A stretch of DNA of 64,000 nucleotides from Knoellia koreensis (GTDB lineage: Bacteria > Actinomycetota > Actinomycetes > Actinomycetales > Dermatophilaceae), in contig NZ_JABEPQ010000002.1 in assembly GCF_013041615.1 (NCBI RefSeq), forward strand, positions 1,040,477-1,104,476. The letters are read 5' to 3'. A program made the translations under genes and the position numbers. Under the pieces are notes generated by a model. That model worked only from the letters and a program-made list of their open reading frames with translations. It ran no database searches and was not told where the DNA came from. Positions 17,101-24,935 of this stretch are shown one piece after another. Each line of letters opens with the position of its first letter. The first letter of the stretch is position 1.

Positions 17101-17445
17101 CGCGAACAGCAGGATCGCGGCCCCCACGAGCCCGTGGGCAGCGGCCTGGGGAGCGTGCAGGCCTCGCAGCCGCGGCACGGTGACGCCGCGGACGCGGGCA
17201 AGGACCTCCAGGGCGATGGCCCCGGTGAGGAACGCCCATGCGGCCCATCCGAGGATCTTGAGGGCGGCCAGGGCGAGGGTCCCGTCGTCGGGGCTGGTGA
17301 GCGCCGCACGAGCCTGCTCGAGGGAGGGCCAGGCCTCCGGCAGGGGGTTGCCGCCGACGGCGAGCAGGGTGATCGGCAGGGCGATCACGATGGCGACGAT
17401 GGCCAGGGTTGCGGTCAGGCCGGTGAGCCGGGTCCGTAGGGTCAT
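14188..17445 (-). CDS. LysM and BTAD domain membrane protein of the Tad locus
   Basis: 1085 residues. Membrane helices at about 10-30, 62-84 and 104-122 are followed by two LysM domains (about 177-228 and 242-297, each with a GETLWSLAE or GDTLSEIAE start), which bind glycan chains. A long Pro/Ala linker leads to a fourth helix (about 378-397) and a cytoplasmic half ending in a BTAD-like helical-repeat region (EVLAYLATRAHGATPEELAD, then LRLVQGRPFDRL). Proteins of this plan are found at the end of actinobacterial Tad pilus operons. It may tether the pilus base to the wall and relay a signal inside. Last gene of the operon, overlapping its neighbour by 4 nt (ATGA). Confidence 0.8.
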   Translation of the reverse strand: MTLRTRLTGLTATLAIVAIVIALPITLLAVGGNPLPEAWPSLEQARAALTSPDDGTLALAALKILGWAAWAFLTGAIALEVLARVRGVTVPRLRGLHAPQAAAHGLVGAAILLFAAAPLTGTPAHAAELTAPTVATATAYSGTVDVDQRTPAPEPSRVTSRASTQATPGPARPATVKHVVERGETLWSLAEQHLGEGSRYHELAELNQDVLGPNPGFLSVGEVLQIPVTPQTEGDHAESHRVTVQRGDTLSEIAEEELGDAAKYPEIFEASKDTVQPGGRHLSDPDLILPGWELSIPTHHASVAPAAHETDVPAVPKQPATAQPPAPAGPSSVPPATPAPPPASPAVEQPGPAPAPAAASDEAQSTADADHQMAPWMLTGLTGGGAMLAGAMLLALRSRRRAQFRARRPGRTIAAPEPLLAPVEKTLTAAGGPASIDVEVMDEALRRLATGAAPMPELAAVELAEHALTLHLFTPAPLGSPWVASVDQLHWTLPAGTDLREVGDLAPDQPAPYPLLVTIGAGDDGHVWLLNIEDLDLSITGDTTFGRDFARYLAAEIACNPWSHGVRVDLLGVAHEVAPMNTDRIHVHTDVDSDPAAEVLADAITMIDRSVDAGTDVTTARARQVGADTWPARLLLVDAANQPGQAASHSLPTLEQLLETVYQHAGQTGTSVVVRGDLEGTPGLVLHVTDNGRVSLPHAGLDLVAVGLTSDEAQGCAALLAQSETLDDAPMPVDQSALEGWRAWSDEAGALREEHTIARHDLALEVEDQAISLLEHDDEDYLRNGATTQDDLEALAPKVPERVRTAVADADPTLDDDLTMWWDENCPLPRLTLLGPVGARTRGTPVTKRKPYYTEVLAYLATRAHGATPEELADAFTITAAKARDYVRIVRDWLGTNPRTGEDHLPDARKAPAAVARGVGVYQVLDLLVDADLFRRLRVRGESRGPEGVEDLHKALRLVQGRPFDRLRDGGWSFLSEGDRLDQHMICAIVDVAHLLTTYSLQAGDTRQARLAAETAALAAPDEEIPRLDLAAVADAEGHPGEADRILRDEVCNRTDDEGAPPELSERTQRVIATRDRHERTRKAS

Positions 17446-17948
17446 CGCTGCACCCCTTCCAGTGCTCGGGTGATGGTTGCCTGTGCGTGGCCGGTCACGG
17501 TCACACGGTTGATCCCGATGATGCTCAGGAACTTGGTGCTGTAGACCGAGCTGGTGGTGACCTCGATGGTGTCGCCACCGGTGACGTGGGCGCTGCCGGT
17601 GACGTCGCTGGCCGCGAGGTAGGTGCGGGCCGCCTGGGCTGCGCGGGCCGTGTCGGCGATGGCTCCCTCGCCGCGGATGGCTGGTGCGGCTTGGAGTTGC
17701 TGGCCGCCGACCCGTGCTGCTTGGCGGGCGACGTCGCGGGCGTGCTGCTGTGCGTACACCTGGCCGCCCAGGTCCACGGCCATCCCGACGAGCACGATCA
17801 TGATGAAGGCCGAGGTGACGATCCAGATGGTGATGGACCCGCGCTCGGATGTGGCGGCGTCGCTGCGGATCCGGCGGGAGAGGTGTGCGACCTTCGCCGC
17901 TGTGGGCTGGCGGGCCGAGTCGCCGCGCCTGGGGTGGGTGCGGGGCAT
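17442..17948 (-). CDS. TadG/TadE-like pseudopilin
   Basis: 168 residues from the ATG at 17948. A basic N-terminus is followed by SERGSITIWIVTSAFIMIVL, a type IVb prepilin-like signal in which Gly precedes Ser and a hydrophobic helix (about residues 38-58) begins. The usual Glu at +5 is Trp here. The outer domain is typical of TadG-like minor pilins, with QQHARDVARQAARVGGQQL after the helix. It probably joins the pilus tip or base in the membrane. It lies between a TadE-like gene and the LysM-BTAD gene. Confidence 0.7.
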   Translation of the reverse strand: MPRTHPRRGDSARQPTAAKVAHLSRRIRSDAATSERGSITIWIVTSAFIMIVLVGMAVDLGGQVYAQQHARDVARQAARVGGQQLQAAPAIRGEGAIADTARAAQAARTYLAASDVTGSAHVTGGDTIEVTTSSVYSTKFLSIIGINRVTVTGHAQATITRALEGVQR

Positions 17949-17952
17949 GTCC

Positions 17953-18408
17953 TCACCGTTCCCGGTAGGTGTCCAGCGGCGAGGACATGCTCGCTGAGAT
18001 GGTTCGGGTGCCTGGTACTCCAGGCACGGACAGGTCGGAGAGGTTGACCATGCAGGTGACGGTGGCCCGGATGCTGGCAGGGGTTCCGACGGGGGCACCG
18101 AAGCCGCTGGTGTCGACGTCGACGGAGACCCTCAAGCAGTCGACCTTCTGGTTGCTCAGGGCTTGCGCGGCCGCGGCGCGTGCCGTGTCGGTGGCTTGCC
18201 CCTGGGTCCGCGAGATCGACGCCGACCGTGCGGCCTCCGTCGCGGCCGAGCCGACGGCCTGATTGGCGATGGCGACCCGGCCGGCGAACACGATAAGCCC
18301 GACGAACAGCATGAACGCGGGCACCCCGATGACGGCCTCGATGACCGCCGATCCCCTCTCGCTCTGGATGCGTCGGCGGCAGCGCCGCAGGCGCCCTGCG
18401 CGGCTCAC
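17953..18408 (-). CDS. TadE-like pseudopilin
   Basis: 151 residues. The processing region SERGSAVIEAVIGVPAFMLF has the full type IVb pattern, Gly followed by Ser and a Glu at +5, then a membrane helix to about residue 48. The downstream domain contains two Cys (VDCLRVSVD and VTCMVNLSD), likely disulfide-bonded outside the cell. TadE proteins are minor pilins needed for Flp pilus assembly. The ATG overlaps the upstream TadE-like stop by 4 nt. Confidence 0.8.
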   Translation of the reverse strand: MSRAGRLRRCRRRIQSERGSAVIEAVIGVPAFMLFVGLIVFAGRVAIANQAVGSAATEAARSASISRTQGQATDTARAAAAQALSNQKVDCLRVSVDVDTSGFGAPVGTPASIRATVTCMVNLSDLSVPGVPGTRTISASMSSPLDTYRER

Positions 18409-18824
18409 TGGGTGATCCTCTCGACAGGAGCGCTGGCGCTCTGGGTGACGGTGGGAGTCCAGCCGGGGATCACGCTGAGGGAGCGGCCGGTGACGGAGAC
18501 GGTCGCGTTGGTGGTGCTGCGTGAGCTGCGAACCTGGGTGCCTTGGAGCACGTCGTCACCACCTGCGTCGGCGACGAACGCGTACGCGTCCCGGGCGCCG
18601 GCCGACCCGGAGCCGCCCAGTCCGGCGGCCGTCCGCACGCCCTCCTGAGCGGCAGCCAGTGCGACCGTGCGGGCGTGGTAGAAGAGGGCCCCCTGCATCC
18701 CAAGGAACATCACCGCGAACAGCGCCGGCATCAGCAGCACCATCTGGATCGAGGTCGAGCCACGTTCGTGTTCCGTGACCGCGTGGGGGCGGTCACGGAA
18801 CACGAACCTCTGGGGCCGGCGCAT
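18405..18824 (-). CDS. TadE/TadF-like pseudopilin
   Basis: 139 residues. HERGSTSIQMVLLMPALFAV shows the prepilin Gly-Ser junction with Gln at +5, then a helix through about residue 45. AVALAAAQEGVRTAAGLG-type sequence follows (here VALAAAQEGVRTAAG), a standard TadE/TadF feature. The exported domain is Ser/Thr/Val-rich. It is the second member of a row of three pseudopilins and starts 9 nt downstream of the small pilin gene. Confidence 0.75.
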   Translation of the reverse strand: MRRPQRFVFRDRPHAVTEHERGSTSIQMVLLMPALFAVMFLGMQGALFYHARTVALAAAQEGVRTAAGLGGSGSAGARDAYAFVADAGGDDVLQGTQVRSSRSTTNATVSVTGRSLSVIPGWTPTVTQSASAPVERITQ

Positions 18825-18832
18825 GCGAAGGG

Positions 18833-19033
18833 TTACCGGATCTCCGCGGCCTTGTTGCGGACGTAGTTGGTGATCGCGAGGACCACGATGCCGACGATGG
18901 CGATAACGGCCACCGCCCAGATGACGTTCTCGATCGTCACCGAGCCGCGCTCGGGGTCCTTGGTCGCCTTCCTGGTGGCGGTGTCGCGCATCTGGACGCC
19001 GAGGGTGTGCAGTGTGGCTGCGAGGTAGTACAT
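18833..19033 (-). CDS. Flp-type small pilin
   Basis: 66 residues with PERGSVTIENVIWAVAVIAI: Gly30, cleavage, then Glu at +5 (E35) and one hydrophobic helix, followed by a short basic tail. The mature chain would be about 36 residues, the size of class IVb Flp pilins, and the position directly after TadC fits. It is probably the major subunit of the pilus. No prepilin peptidase (TadV) gene is in the window, so processing would depend on a host enzyme or one outside the window. Confidence 0.7.
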   Translation of the reverse strand: MYYLAATLHTLGVQMRDTATRKATKDPERGSVTIENVIWAVAVIAIVGIVVLAITNYVRNKAAEIR

Positions 19034-19115
19034 GGGCTTCTCCCCTTGGTTCGGTCGGGCTGCGGGCCGCGACAGGTGTGGTTTGGTCGGTCTGGTCGGA
19101 GGGCTGGTGATGTCC

Positions 19116-20030
19116 TCAGGTGGTGCCTCCGATCACGCGCAGGAGGGCCGGGGCGACGAGGATGGCCAAGAAGATCACCCCCAGCAGGCTCATCGGGATC
19201 GACATCTTTTCGCCGACCTCGTTGGCCTTGCCCTTCTCGGTGGCGAGCATCGCGCTGCGCATGCCCGAGGAGCGGGCGCGCAGGCTGCGATAGATCTGAG
19301 CGCCCTCTTCGCCGGACAGGCGCATGATGTCGGCGAGGTCGTCGAGCTCGGGCAGGCCCAGCTCAAGGGCCAACCCGTGCAGGGCGTCCCACGGTGTGAG
19401 CCCGGACCAGCGGGTGCGGGCGAGCTCCTCGCTGAGCCGGCGGAACACCCAGGAGTCGCCGACATCGGCGGCCACCTCCATGGCCTGCCGTGGGCCGGCT
19501 CCGGAGTTGCGTTCGAGGGCGACGAAGTCGATGTAGCCGCCCAGCGCGCGGCTGAACTCCTCCCGCGCCTTCTTGGCGTCGTCGCGGACGTTGTAGTTGG
19601 GCAGGAAGAACATCACGGTTGCCAGACCGAGGGTCGCGACGGCCGGGATGAAGATCGGCAGACGTGCACCCAGGAGGGTGAAGAACGTGGTCAGCAAGGG
19701 CGGGATCGCCAGGCCGAGCAGCGCGAACATGATTTTCTCGCCGTAGTAGCGGCTGATCGGGATCCGCAGGATCGCCAGCTCCTTGACGGGGATGGTGCCC
19801 CACGCGCCGGCCGGGAGTGTCTTCATGCCCCAGACGCCCAGCCGTTCGCGGGTGTCGCTGGCCGTGTGCGTCGCCTCAACGGAGCGTCGCTTGGCGTGCT
19901 CAGGTGAGAGTCTCTGCAGGGCGTCGCCCAGATCGGGGTCAGCGGGCGCAAGGCGCCAGACCAGTAGCGCCACTCCGAAACCGACGAGAGCGCCTGACAC
20001 GATGGCAAGTTGGAGTCCGGTGGCCGTCAT
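19116..20030 (-). CDS. tadC: TadC-like pilus assembly membrane protein
   Basis: 304 residues from the ATG at 20030, overlapping the TadB gene by 4 nt. GspF/T2SSF-type domain: helices at about 5-25, 96-140 and 275-297, with EFSRALGGYIDFVALERNSG and the helical ARTRWSGLTPWDALHGLA region between. TadB and TadC form the inner-membrane platform on which the TadA ATPase acts to extrude the pilus. Gene order TadA-TadB-TadC is canonical. Confidence 0.85.
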   Translation of the reverse strand: MTATGLQLAIVSGALVGFGVALLVWRLAPADPDLGDALQRLSPEHAKRRSVEATHTASDTRERLGVWGMKTLPAGAWGTIPVKELAILRIPISRYYGEKIMFALLGLAIPPLLTTFFTLLGARLPIFIPAVATLGLATVMFFLPNYNVRDDAKKAREEFSRALGGYIDFVALERNSGAGPRQAMEVAADVGDSWVFRRLSEELARTRWSGLTPWDALHGLALELGLPELDDLADIMRLSGEEGAQIYRSLRARSSGMRSAMLATEKGKANEVGEKMSIPMSLLGVIFLAILVAPALLRVIGGTT

Positions 20031-20905
20031 CGTGCCGCCTCCTTGGCGGTGGCTCCGATGAACCGGGGTAGGGGCTTGCCGGTCGACATCTTCCGCATCC
20101 ACAGCAGGGTGGCCACGTACAGGCCCAGCAGCAGCACCAAGAGCATTTGCCCGATGGGGGTGCCGTAGGGGCGGACGTAGTCGCCGGTCAGGGCCAGGAC
20201 GCCCAGCACCGAGATGGTGATGAGGGTGACCCAGCGTGCCGTCGACCGAGGCTTGGCCCGGTCGGACTCGATCTCTCGCCGCGCGGCGACGTCGGCCGCC
20301 GTGGACTCGGCCAGCGCTTCTAGGACGCTGGCCACGCCCGCGCCGCGGCGGCGGGCAGCGAGGATGAGGTTGCCGGCGATCAGGTCTCCGGTGGCGTCGT
20401 TGAGCTCGTCGGCGAACGCGCGCAGGGCGTCCTCGGTGGCCCAGCGTGCCCGGAGCCGTGAGGCCAGGCGGGTGACCTCGGGGCGGATCGCCTCGGGGGT
20501 CGAGCGGAGGGTGGAGATCAGTGCCTGTTCGAGGCCGACGCCGGCGGTGAGGATGCCGGACAGCGAACGGGTCCACTCTTCCATCGCCTCGAGCCTGGGA
20601 ATCTTGCTGGCCGATGGTGGTGCGGACAGCAGGATGGGCAGGCCCGCGGCCGCGGCCGGAACGAGCGGGATCGCGATGATCCACCCGGTGAGCAGCGCGA
20701 CCACAACCCCGACCGCCGCACCGACGCCTAGGAGCAGACGGGTTCGTCGGTCCAGCTTCGTGAGGCGACCGAGGACGGACCCCTTCGCGACTGTGCCGCG
20801 CTTGGGTGATGGGGGTGGGACCGGGCGGGAGCGCAGGCCGGCCACCGCGCCGAGAAGTCCGGCGACGACCAGCGCCCCGGCCACTGCCGGGATGAGCGGG
20901 GTCAC
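20027..20905 (-). CDS. tadB: TadB-like pilus assembly membrane protein
   Basis: 292 residues. Hydrophobic pairs at the N-terminus (residues 4-24), around 60-92, and at 221-268, with a T2SSF-type cytoplasmic domain between (MEEWTRSLSGILTAGVGLEQ and LILAARRRGAGVASVLEALA), the hallmark of TadB. Acts with TadC as the membrane platform. Overlaps both neighbours by 4 nt (ATGA), so stoichiometric coupled translation with TadA and TadC is expected. Confidence 0.87.
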   Translation of the reverse strand: MTPLIPAVAGALVVAGLLGAVAGLRSRPVPPPSPKRGTVAKGSVLGRLTKLDRRTRLLLGVGAAVGVVVALLTGWIIAIPLVPAAAAGLPILLSAPPSASKIPRLEAMEEWTRSLSGILTAGVGLEQALISTLRSTPEAIRPEVTRLASRLRARWATEDALRAFADELNDATGDLIAGNLILAARRRGAGVASVLEALAESTAADVAARREIESDRAKPRSTARWVTLITISVLGVLALTGDYVRPYGTPIGQMLLVLLLGLYVATLLWMRKMSTGKPLPRFIGATAKEAAR

Positions 20906-22473
20906 GACGCTGCCTCGCTCTGCCCGTAGAACTCCTCGAGCGCGAACCCCCAGGCGGCCAGGTCCCGGTACTCATCGGGAAGAACTCGTGGTTCAGCCTG
21001 CCGCCCTCCAGGCGGTGCAAGGAAGACCTGCTGCACGGCATACCCCTTGTCGCGCTCTCCGGGCGTCAGCGTCAGGATCTCGGCGACCCAGCGGGAGCGC
21101 TGCGCGGTGCCATCGGCCAGCGGCGTGGTCTCCAGGTGGACGTGCACGATGATGTCGATGCTGGCGGCGATCGCGCGCACGGCGTAGTCGTGGGTGATGT
21201 GGGGGCCGGCTTCCATCGCGCAGGTCACCAGCTTGCCGATCGCCCCCTCGGCGTTCTTGGCGTGGGTGGTGGAGATCGAGCCGGACCCGGACTCCATGGC
21301 CTTGAGCATGGCCAGGACCTCCTGGCCGCGGACCTCGCCGACGATCTGGCGGGACAGGTCGAAGCGGAAGCTGTCGAACAGGGCTTGGCTCAGGGTGAAC
21401 TCGCCGGCTTGGCTGCCGTCTGCGGCCCGCTCCCCTGACCCGGGTCGCGCCTCCCAGGGGAACACGTAGGGGTGCTGTTCCTTGAGCTCGTGCAGGTGGA
21501 GCTCGTATTCGGTTTCGAAGGTGCCGATGATCTCGTGCTTTGGGATCTCCGCGCACAGCGCCCGGACGAGGGTGGTCTTGCCGGCGCCCTGGGCTCCGGA
21601 GACGACGATGCTGCGACGGGACTTCACGGCCGCGGACAGGAACGACGCCGCCAGCTCGGTGAGCGTTCCCCGGTCGACCAGGTCGTCGAGCGTGACCTGC
21701 CGCAGCCGGTGGCGCCTGATGACCACGGACGGCCGCGGGGTGACCCACGCGGCCGCCGCGAGCCGGGCGCCGCCGTCCAGGCGCAGGTGCAGCCGCGGCT
21801 GCGCCTCCGAGAACGGGCGAGCGTTGACCTCCGAACGCGAGGCCAGGAACACCAGGAAGTCGATCAGCTCCTGATCCGAATCGGCCACAGGCGGCCCCGG
21901 AATCAAGCGGCCGTCGGTGAGCTCGAGGAACACCGAGTCGCAGCCGAAGATGAGGATGTTCTCGACCCGATGGTCGTCGACGAGCAGTTGCAGGCGACCA
22001 AGCCCGAACAAGGAGTCGTCGATGGCCTTGGCCAGGGCGCCCTGCTCGGCGGCGTTCCACGCCTCTTGGCCGGCGCTCACCCGCTCGTCGTGCTCGTTGT
22101 TGAGCAGGTCGAGGATGATCGCCCGGCCACGCTCTCGCTGCGCGCCCGAGCTCAACCGCCCCCGTTCCTCCCCGAGCGCGGCGCTCAGCCGGTCCGAGGC
22201 CTGCCCCCGGAGTGCGGCGACCAGACCCCAGTCGATGTCCGCGCCATGCCGATGAATCCGAGGCATGCCCAGGTCACCGCCGTCCGACTCTTGCGGCGCG
22301 GGAGCCGTCTGCGCCCCGTCGGCGGTGGGAGTAGGCGACATGCTGAACGAACCCCGCACGCGACCGGGGCGGGGCCGGCGCCGCGACTCCACAGTCGCGG
22401 AGAACAGGGGAAGTGACGTCGGGTCGGAAGGATCCAACCATGCGCCGCGCTCAGGCGTTGTGTCGCCGCTCAT
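20902..22473 (-). CDS. tadA: TadA/CpaF-type pilus assembly ATPase
   Basis: 523 residues from the ATG at 22473 (4-nt overlap with the TadZ-like gene). After about 75 variable residues comes an N-terminal domain (VDDHRVENILIFGCDSVFLE) and the secretion ATPase core. Walker A is GAQGAGKT (residues 293-300), the Asp box is in the GTFETEYELHLHEL region, Walker B-like RQIVGEVRGQEVLAMLKAME follows, and the His box is STTHAKNAEGAIG. All motifs of the GspE/VirB11 family are intact. It powers Flp pilus assembly from the cytoplasmic side. Confidence 0.93.
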   Translation of the reverse strand: MSGDTTPERGAWLDPSDPTSLPLFSATVESRRRPRPGRVRGSFSMSPTPTADGAQTAPAPQESDGGDLGMPRIHRHGADIDWGLVAALRGQASDRLSAALGEERGRLSSGAQRERGRAIILDLLNNEHDERVSAGQEAWNAAEQGALAKAIDDSLFGLGRLQLLVDDHRVENILIFGCDSVFLELTDGRLIPGPPVADSDQELIDFLVFLASRSEVNARPFSEAQPRLHLRLDGGARLAAAAWVTPRPSVVIRRHRLRQVTLDDLVDRGTLTELAASFLSAAVKSRRSIVVSGAQGAGKTTLVRALCAEIPKHEIIGTFETEYELHLHELKEQHPYVFPWEARPGSGERAADGSQAGEFTLSQALFDSFRFDLSRQIVGEVRGQEVLAMLKAMESGSGSISTTHAKNAEGAIGKLVTCAMEAGPHITHDYAVRAIAASIDIIVHVHLETTPLADGTAQRSRWVAEILTLTPGERDKGYAVQQVFLAPPGGRQAEPRVLPDEYRDLAAWGFALEEFYGQSEAAS

Positions 22474-23270
22474 GACAGTCCTCCGGTCGTCTGGGTGGCG
22501 AGTTGCTCGCGGTTCGCGGTCACCGCCGACTGGATCGATGTCCGAGCCGCGATGAGGCTCCGAACCAGACGCGAGGAGTCGAACCGGCGAGGCGCCTTGG
22601 CGCCCTTGGCGAAAACGTCTGCGGCGGCTGGGTCCCAGGCAAGGGAGGCCGTCACCGGGATCTGCAGGACCTTCTGGACGTCTCGAGCAGAGTAGGGCTC
22701 CCCCTCCCCCACAAGCAGCAGGCCCAAGGACGAGCCGCCCCCGACCCCCTCGAACCCGGTGCGCAAGGTCTCGGCCCACGAGCGTGCCGCCGACAAGGAC
22801 ACCAAGTCCGTCCTGGTCACCAGCAGAGCAAGATCCGCCGCATAGATGAGCGGTTCCGGACTCCCGGCCAACCCGAGCCGGCCCGCGTCGACGATCACGT
22901 CCTGACCCGTAGCTTCGAGCGCCTTCAGCTCCGACGCCAGGGTCTCCCACATGGGCGTGAGGCTGCGCGCCTGCCCGTGGGCTCGGGTGCCCGGCAGAAG
23001 CGAGACCGCCGAGCCGGGCGGGCCCGGCATACGAACGGTGGCGTCGGCGATCGCCTCCGTCAGCTGCCCGTGTCGCTGTGCCAGCGCCAGATCGATCAGC
23101 GAGTTGGGCGGGGCCGACTCGGCACGAAGGTAGCCGGCGAACACGGCGGACCCGCCGGTTGGGTCGCCCTCGACCAGCAGCACCGGCCGCGACCAGGTCA
23201 GCGCCAGACCCAGGGCTGACGCGGTGACCCCGGGCGAACCGGAGGCAGAGGACAGCGCGATGAGGGCCAT
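22470..23270 (-). CDS. TadZ/CpaE-like MinD-family protein
   Basis: 266 residues. The start MALIALSSASGSPGVTASAL has the position of a deviant Walker A, but the signature Lys is absent (SGSPGVTAS), as in TadZ-type proteins that have weak or no ATPase activity. A Walker A-prime-like VLLVEGDPTGG and a strand-plus-Asp VIVDAGRLG follow. TadZ places the pilus machinery at its site in the cell. Located directly upstream of TadA with a 4-nt overlap and 3 nt after the SAF-domain gene. Confidence 0.75.
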   Translation of the reverse strand: MALIALSSASGSPGVTASALGLALTWSRPVLLVEGDPTGGSAVFAGYLRAESAPPNSLIDLALAQRHGQLTEAIADATVRMPGPPGSAVSLLPGTRAHGQARSLTPMWETLASELKALEATGQDVIVDAGRLGLAGSPEPLIYAADLALLVTRTDLVSLSAARSWAETLRTGFEGVGGGSSLGLLLVGEGEPYSARDVQKVLQIPVTASLAWDPAAADVFAKGAKAPRRFDSSRLVRSLIAARTSIQSAVTANREQLATQTTGGLS

Positions 23271-23273
23271 GGA

Positions 23274-23990
23274 TCAGCGCTCCCGGCTGTCCAGAACCAG
23301 CGCCACCTTGCCGGTCGCCGCACGTGCCGCCAGTTCGGCCGCCTGACCCTCTGGCACCTCGAGCGAGACGACGGTCTGCCCGTTCTCGGCGTTCGGGTAG
23401 AGCCCGACGACGGTCGCCGCGATCGACGCGGGTGGCTCCTGTCCCACGTCGCCCTGCTGTCCGGGCGTCGCAATGATGCGCACCCGATCGCCGGCGAGGA
23501 GAGCCTCTCCGGGCATCAGCGAGGGCGGGAGCGCGACTCCCACCACTGACATGCCTTCGGCCGGCAGGACCTTCTTGGTCACGTTCTCGCCCGTGATAAG
23601 GCTGCCGGCGGCCATGTCCATCGCCGCGCGCTGGCCCACCAGGCTGCTCATCCGGTCGCCCGGAATAGTCCTCAGCGCGGGATCCAGCCCGACCTGGACC
23701 GTCATGAGGTCGCCCTGGGTGATCGTCTCCCCGCGGGTGACGGTCTGACGCAACGCAACCACCTCATGGGTGTTACTCGTCGACGACCAGGCCCACGCAC
23801 CCAGCAAAGCGCCGAGGATCACCGCGGCGATCGATGCGGCAACTAGTACCGGTCGCCGCCGAAGCTTCGGCGCGGGTGTCACAGCTGCCTGGTCCGCGGC
23901 GGCGGCCTTGCCGCGCCGTCGCCGGTCCGGTCGCACCCCTCCTCCCCCGCTCACGGAGGTCGAGTCGGCCTTCTCGGTGGTCATGGTCAT
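23274..23990 (-). CDS. CpaB/RcpC-like SAF-domain protein
   Basis: 238 residues. A basic cytoplasmic tail (about 45 residues) and one membrane helix (about 48-68, VLVAASIAAVILGALLGAWA) are followed by an SAF domain (VALRQTVTRGETITQGDLMT, then GQRAAMDMAAGSLITGENV). The family (CpaB/RcpC/FlgA-like) acts outside the membrane in pilus assembly and may bind peptidoglycan. Position before TadZ-TadA fits the canonical Tad order. ATG at 23990; a second Met lies two codons in. Confidence 0.8.
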   Translation of the reverse strand: MTMTTEKADSTSVSGGGGVRPDRRRRGKAAAADQAAVTPAPKLRRRPVLVAASIAAVILGALLGAWAWSSTSNTHEVVALRQTVTRGETITQGDLMTVQVGLDPALRTIPGDRMSSLVGQRAAMDMAAGSLITGENVTKKVLPAEGMSVVGVALPPSLMPGEALLAGDRVRIIATPGQQGDVGQEPPASIAATVVGLYPNAENGQTVVSLEVPEGQAAELAARAATGKVALVLDSRER

Positions 23991-24008
23991 GGTTCCCCCT
24001 CGAGCTGC

Positions 24009-24935
24009 TCAGCTGTTGAGCACCTGGGCCTCGCCCATGGTGATCGTGGTCGTGTCGGTGAAGTTCAGCGGGATCGTGCCGCTCTGGCCGACCCCGGCCC
24101 AGGTCACGACCCAATAGGTCGTCGCCCTCACCGTGTAGGTCCCCTGCCGGGTGTAGGTGTGCCCGCACGTCGGCGACGACTTCTTGCCATAGGAGTCGGC
24201 GTACGGGGTCCCCGGGCCGGTGCAGGTGACTGTGTCGCCGTCGCCCATCGTCCAGACGGTCCGTTGCGCCTTGGCGGTTGCCGTGACCATGAACCCGCCC
24301 GCCGAGGCCGTCTGCGTCTGCGGCCCCCAAGTCGTCGTACCAGGGTTCTCGGCCCACATCCACGTCGGCATCCCGATGATCCCGATACTGACCGGGCCTG
24401 GCTCCGGCACGATGCCGATGGTGATGGCGCGCAGGTTCATTCGAGCGATGGCCTGCTGGGCCAGTGCGCGCGGGTCAGGTGGCGCTCCGCCCGGCGGGGT
24501 CGCCAACCAGATCCAGAAGACGACGCCCCACCCACCCGGCACCGGCCTCAAGCATTCATAGACCTGCCCAGTGGTGTTCCCCTCCCACGCTGGGTCACTC
24601 AGCGGCGGCTGAGGGGCCAGAGCCCTGCAGTAGGCGTTCTGCCCGTTGGACCACCAACCCTTGTCCGAGCTGCACGGGACCTCGCCCGGTGGACTGACTA
24701 GACTGTTGATGCACTTCTGAACCACCACCGGGTCCGTGTCGCCACCATCGCCCGGATTCCCAGGATCGCCGGGGTTCCCGGGATCGGTGACGACGATGAT
24801 GCACTCGCCCGTCCTCGGCGACGGCTCCGTCCCGGGGGGACAGATGATGGGCGGATCCGCCGCAACCGTCTGGGCTGCGCCGCCCATCACGATTCCCCCA
24901 GTGGCCAACGCAACCACCACGAGCCTTCTCAGCAT
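24009..24935 (-). CDS. Secreted protein with PKD-like domain
   Basis: 308 residues with a signal peptide (residues 1-26, ending TVAA-DPP). A Pro/Gly/Asp repeat (DPGNPGDPGNPGDGGD) follows, then Cys-containing segments (CINSLVSPPGEVPC, YCRAL, YECLRPV). The C-terminal third (WTMGDGDTVTCTGPGTPYAD, then CGHTYTRQGTYTVRATTYW) is a PKD/IgG-like domain in which GDG and HTY are conserved. It is exported and probably acts in pilus assembly or adhesion; it lies second in the Tad operon and overlaps the lipoprotein gene by 7 nt. Confidence 0.75.
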   Translation of the reverse strand: MLRRLVVVALATGGIVMGGAAQTVAADPPIICPPGTEPSPRTGECIIVVTDPGNPGDPGNPGDGGDTDPVVVQKCINSLVSPPGEVPCSSDKGWWSNGQNAYCRALAPQPPLSDPAWEGNTTGQVYECLRPVPGGWGVVFWIWLATPPGGAPPDPRALAQQAIARMNLRAITIGIVPEPGPVSIGIIGMPTWMWAENPGTTTWGPQTQTASAGGFMVTATAKAQRTVWTMGDGDTVTCTGPGTPYADSYGKKSSPTCGHTYTRQGTYTVRATTYWVVTWAGVGQSGTIPLNFTDTTTITMGEAQVLNS

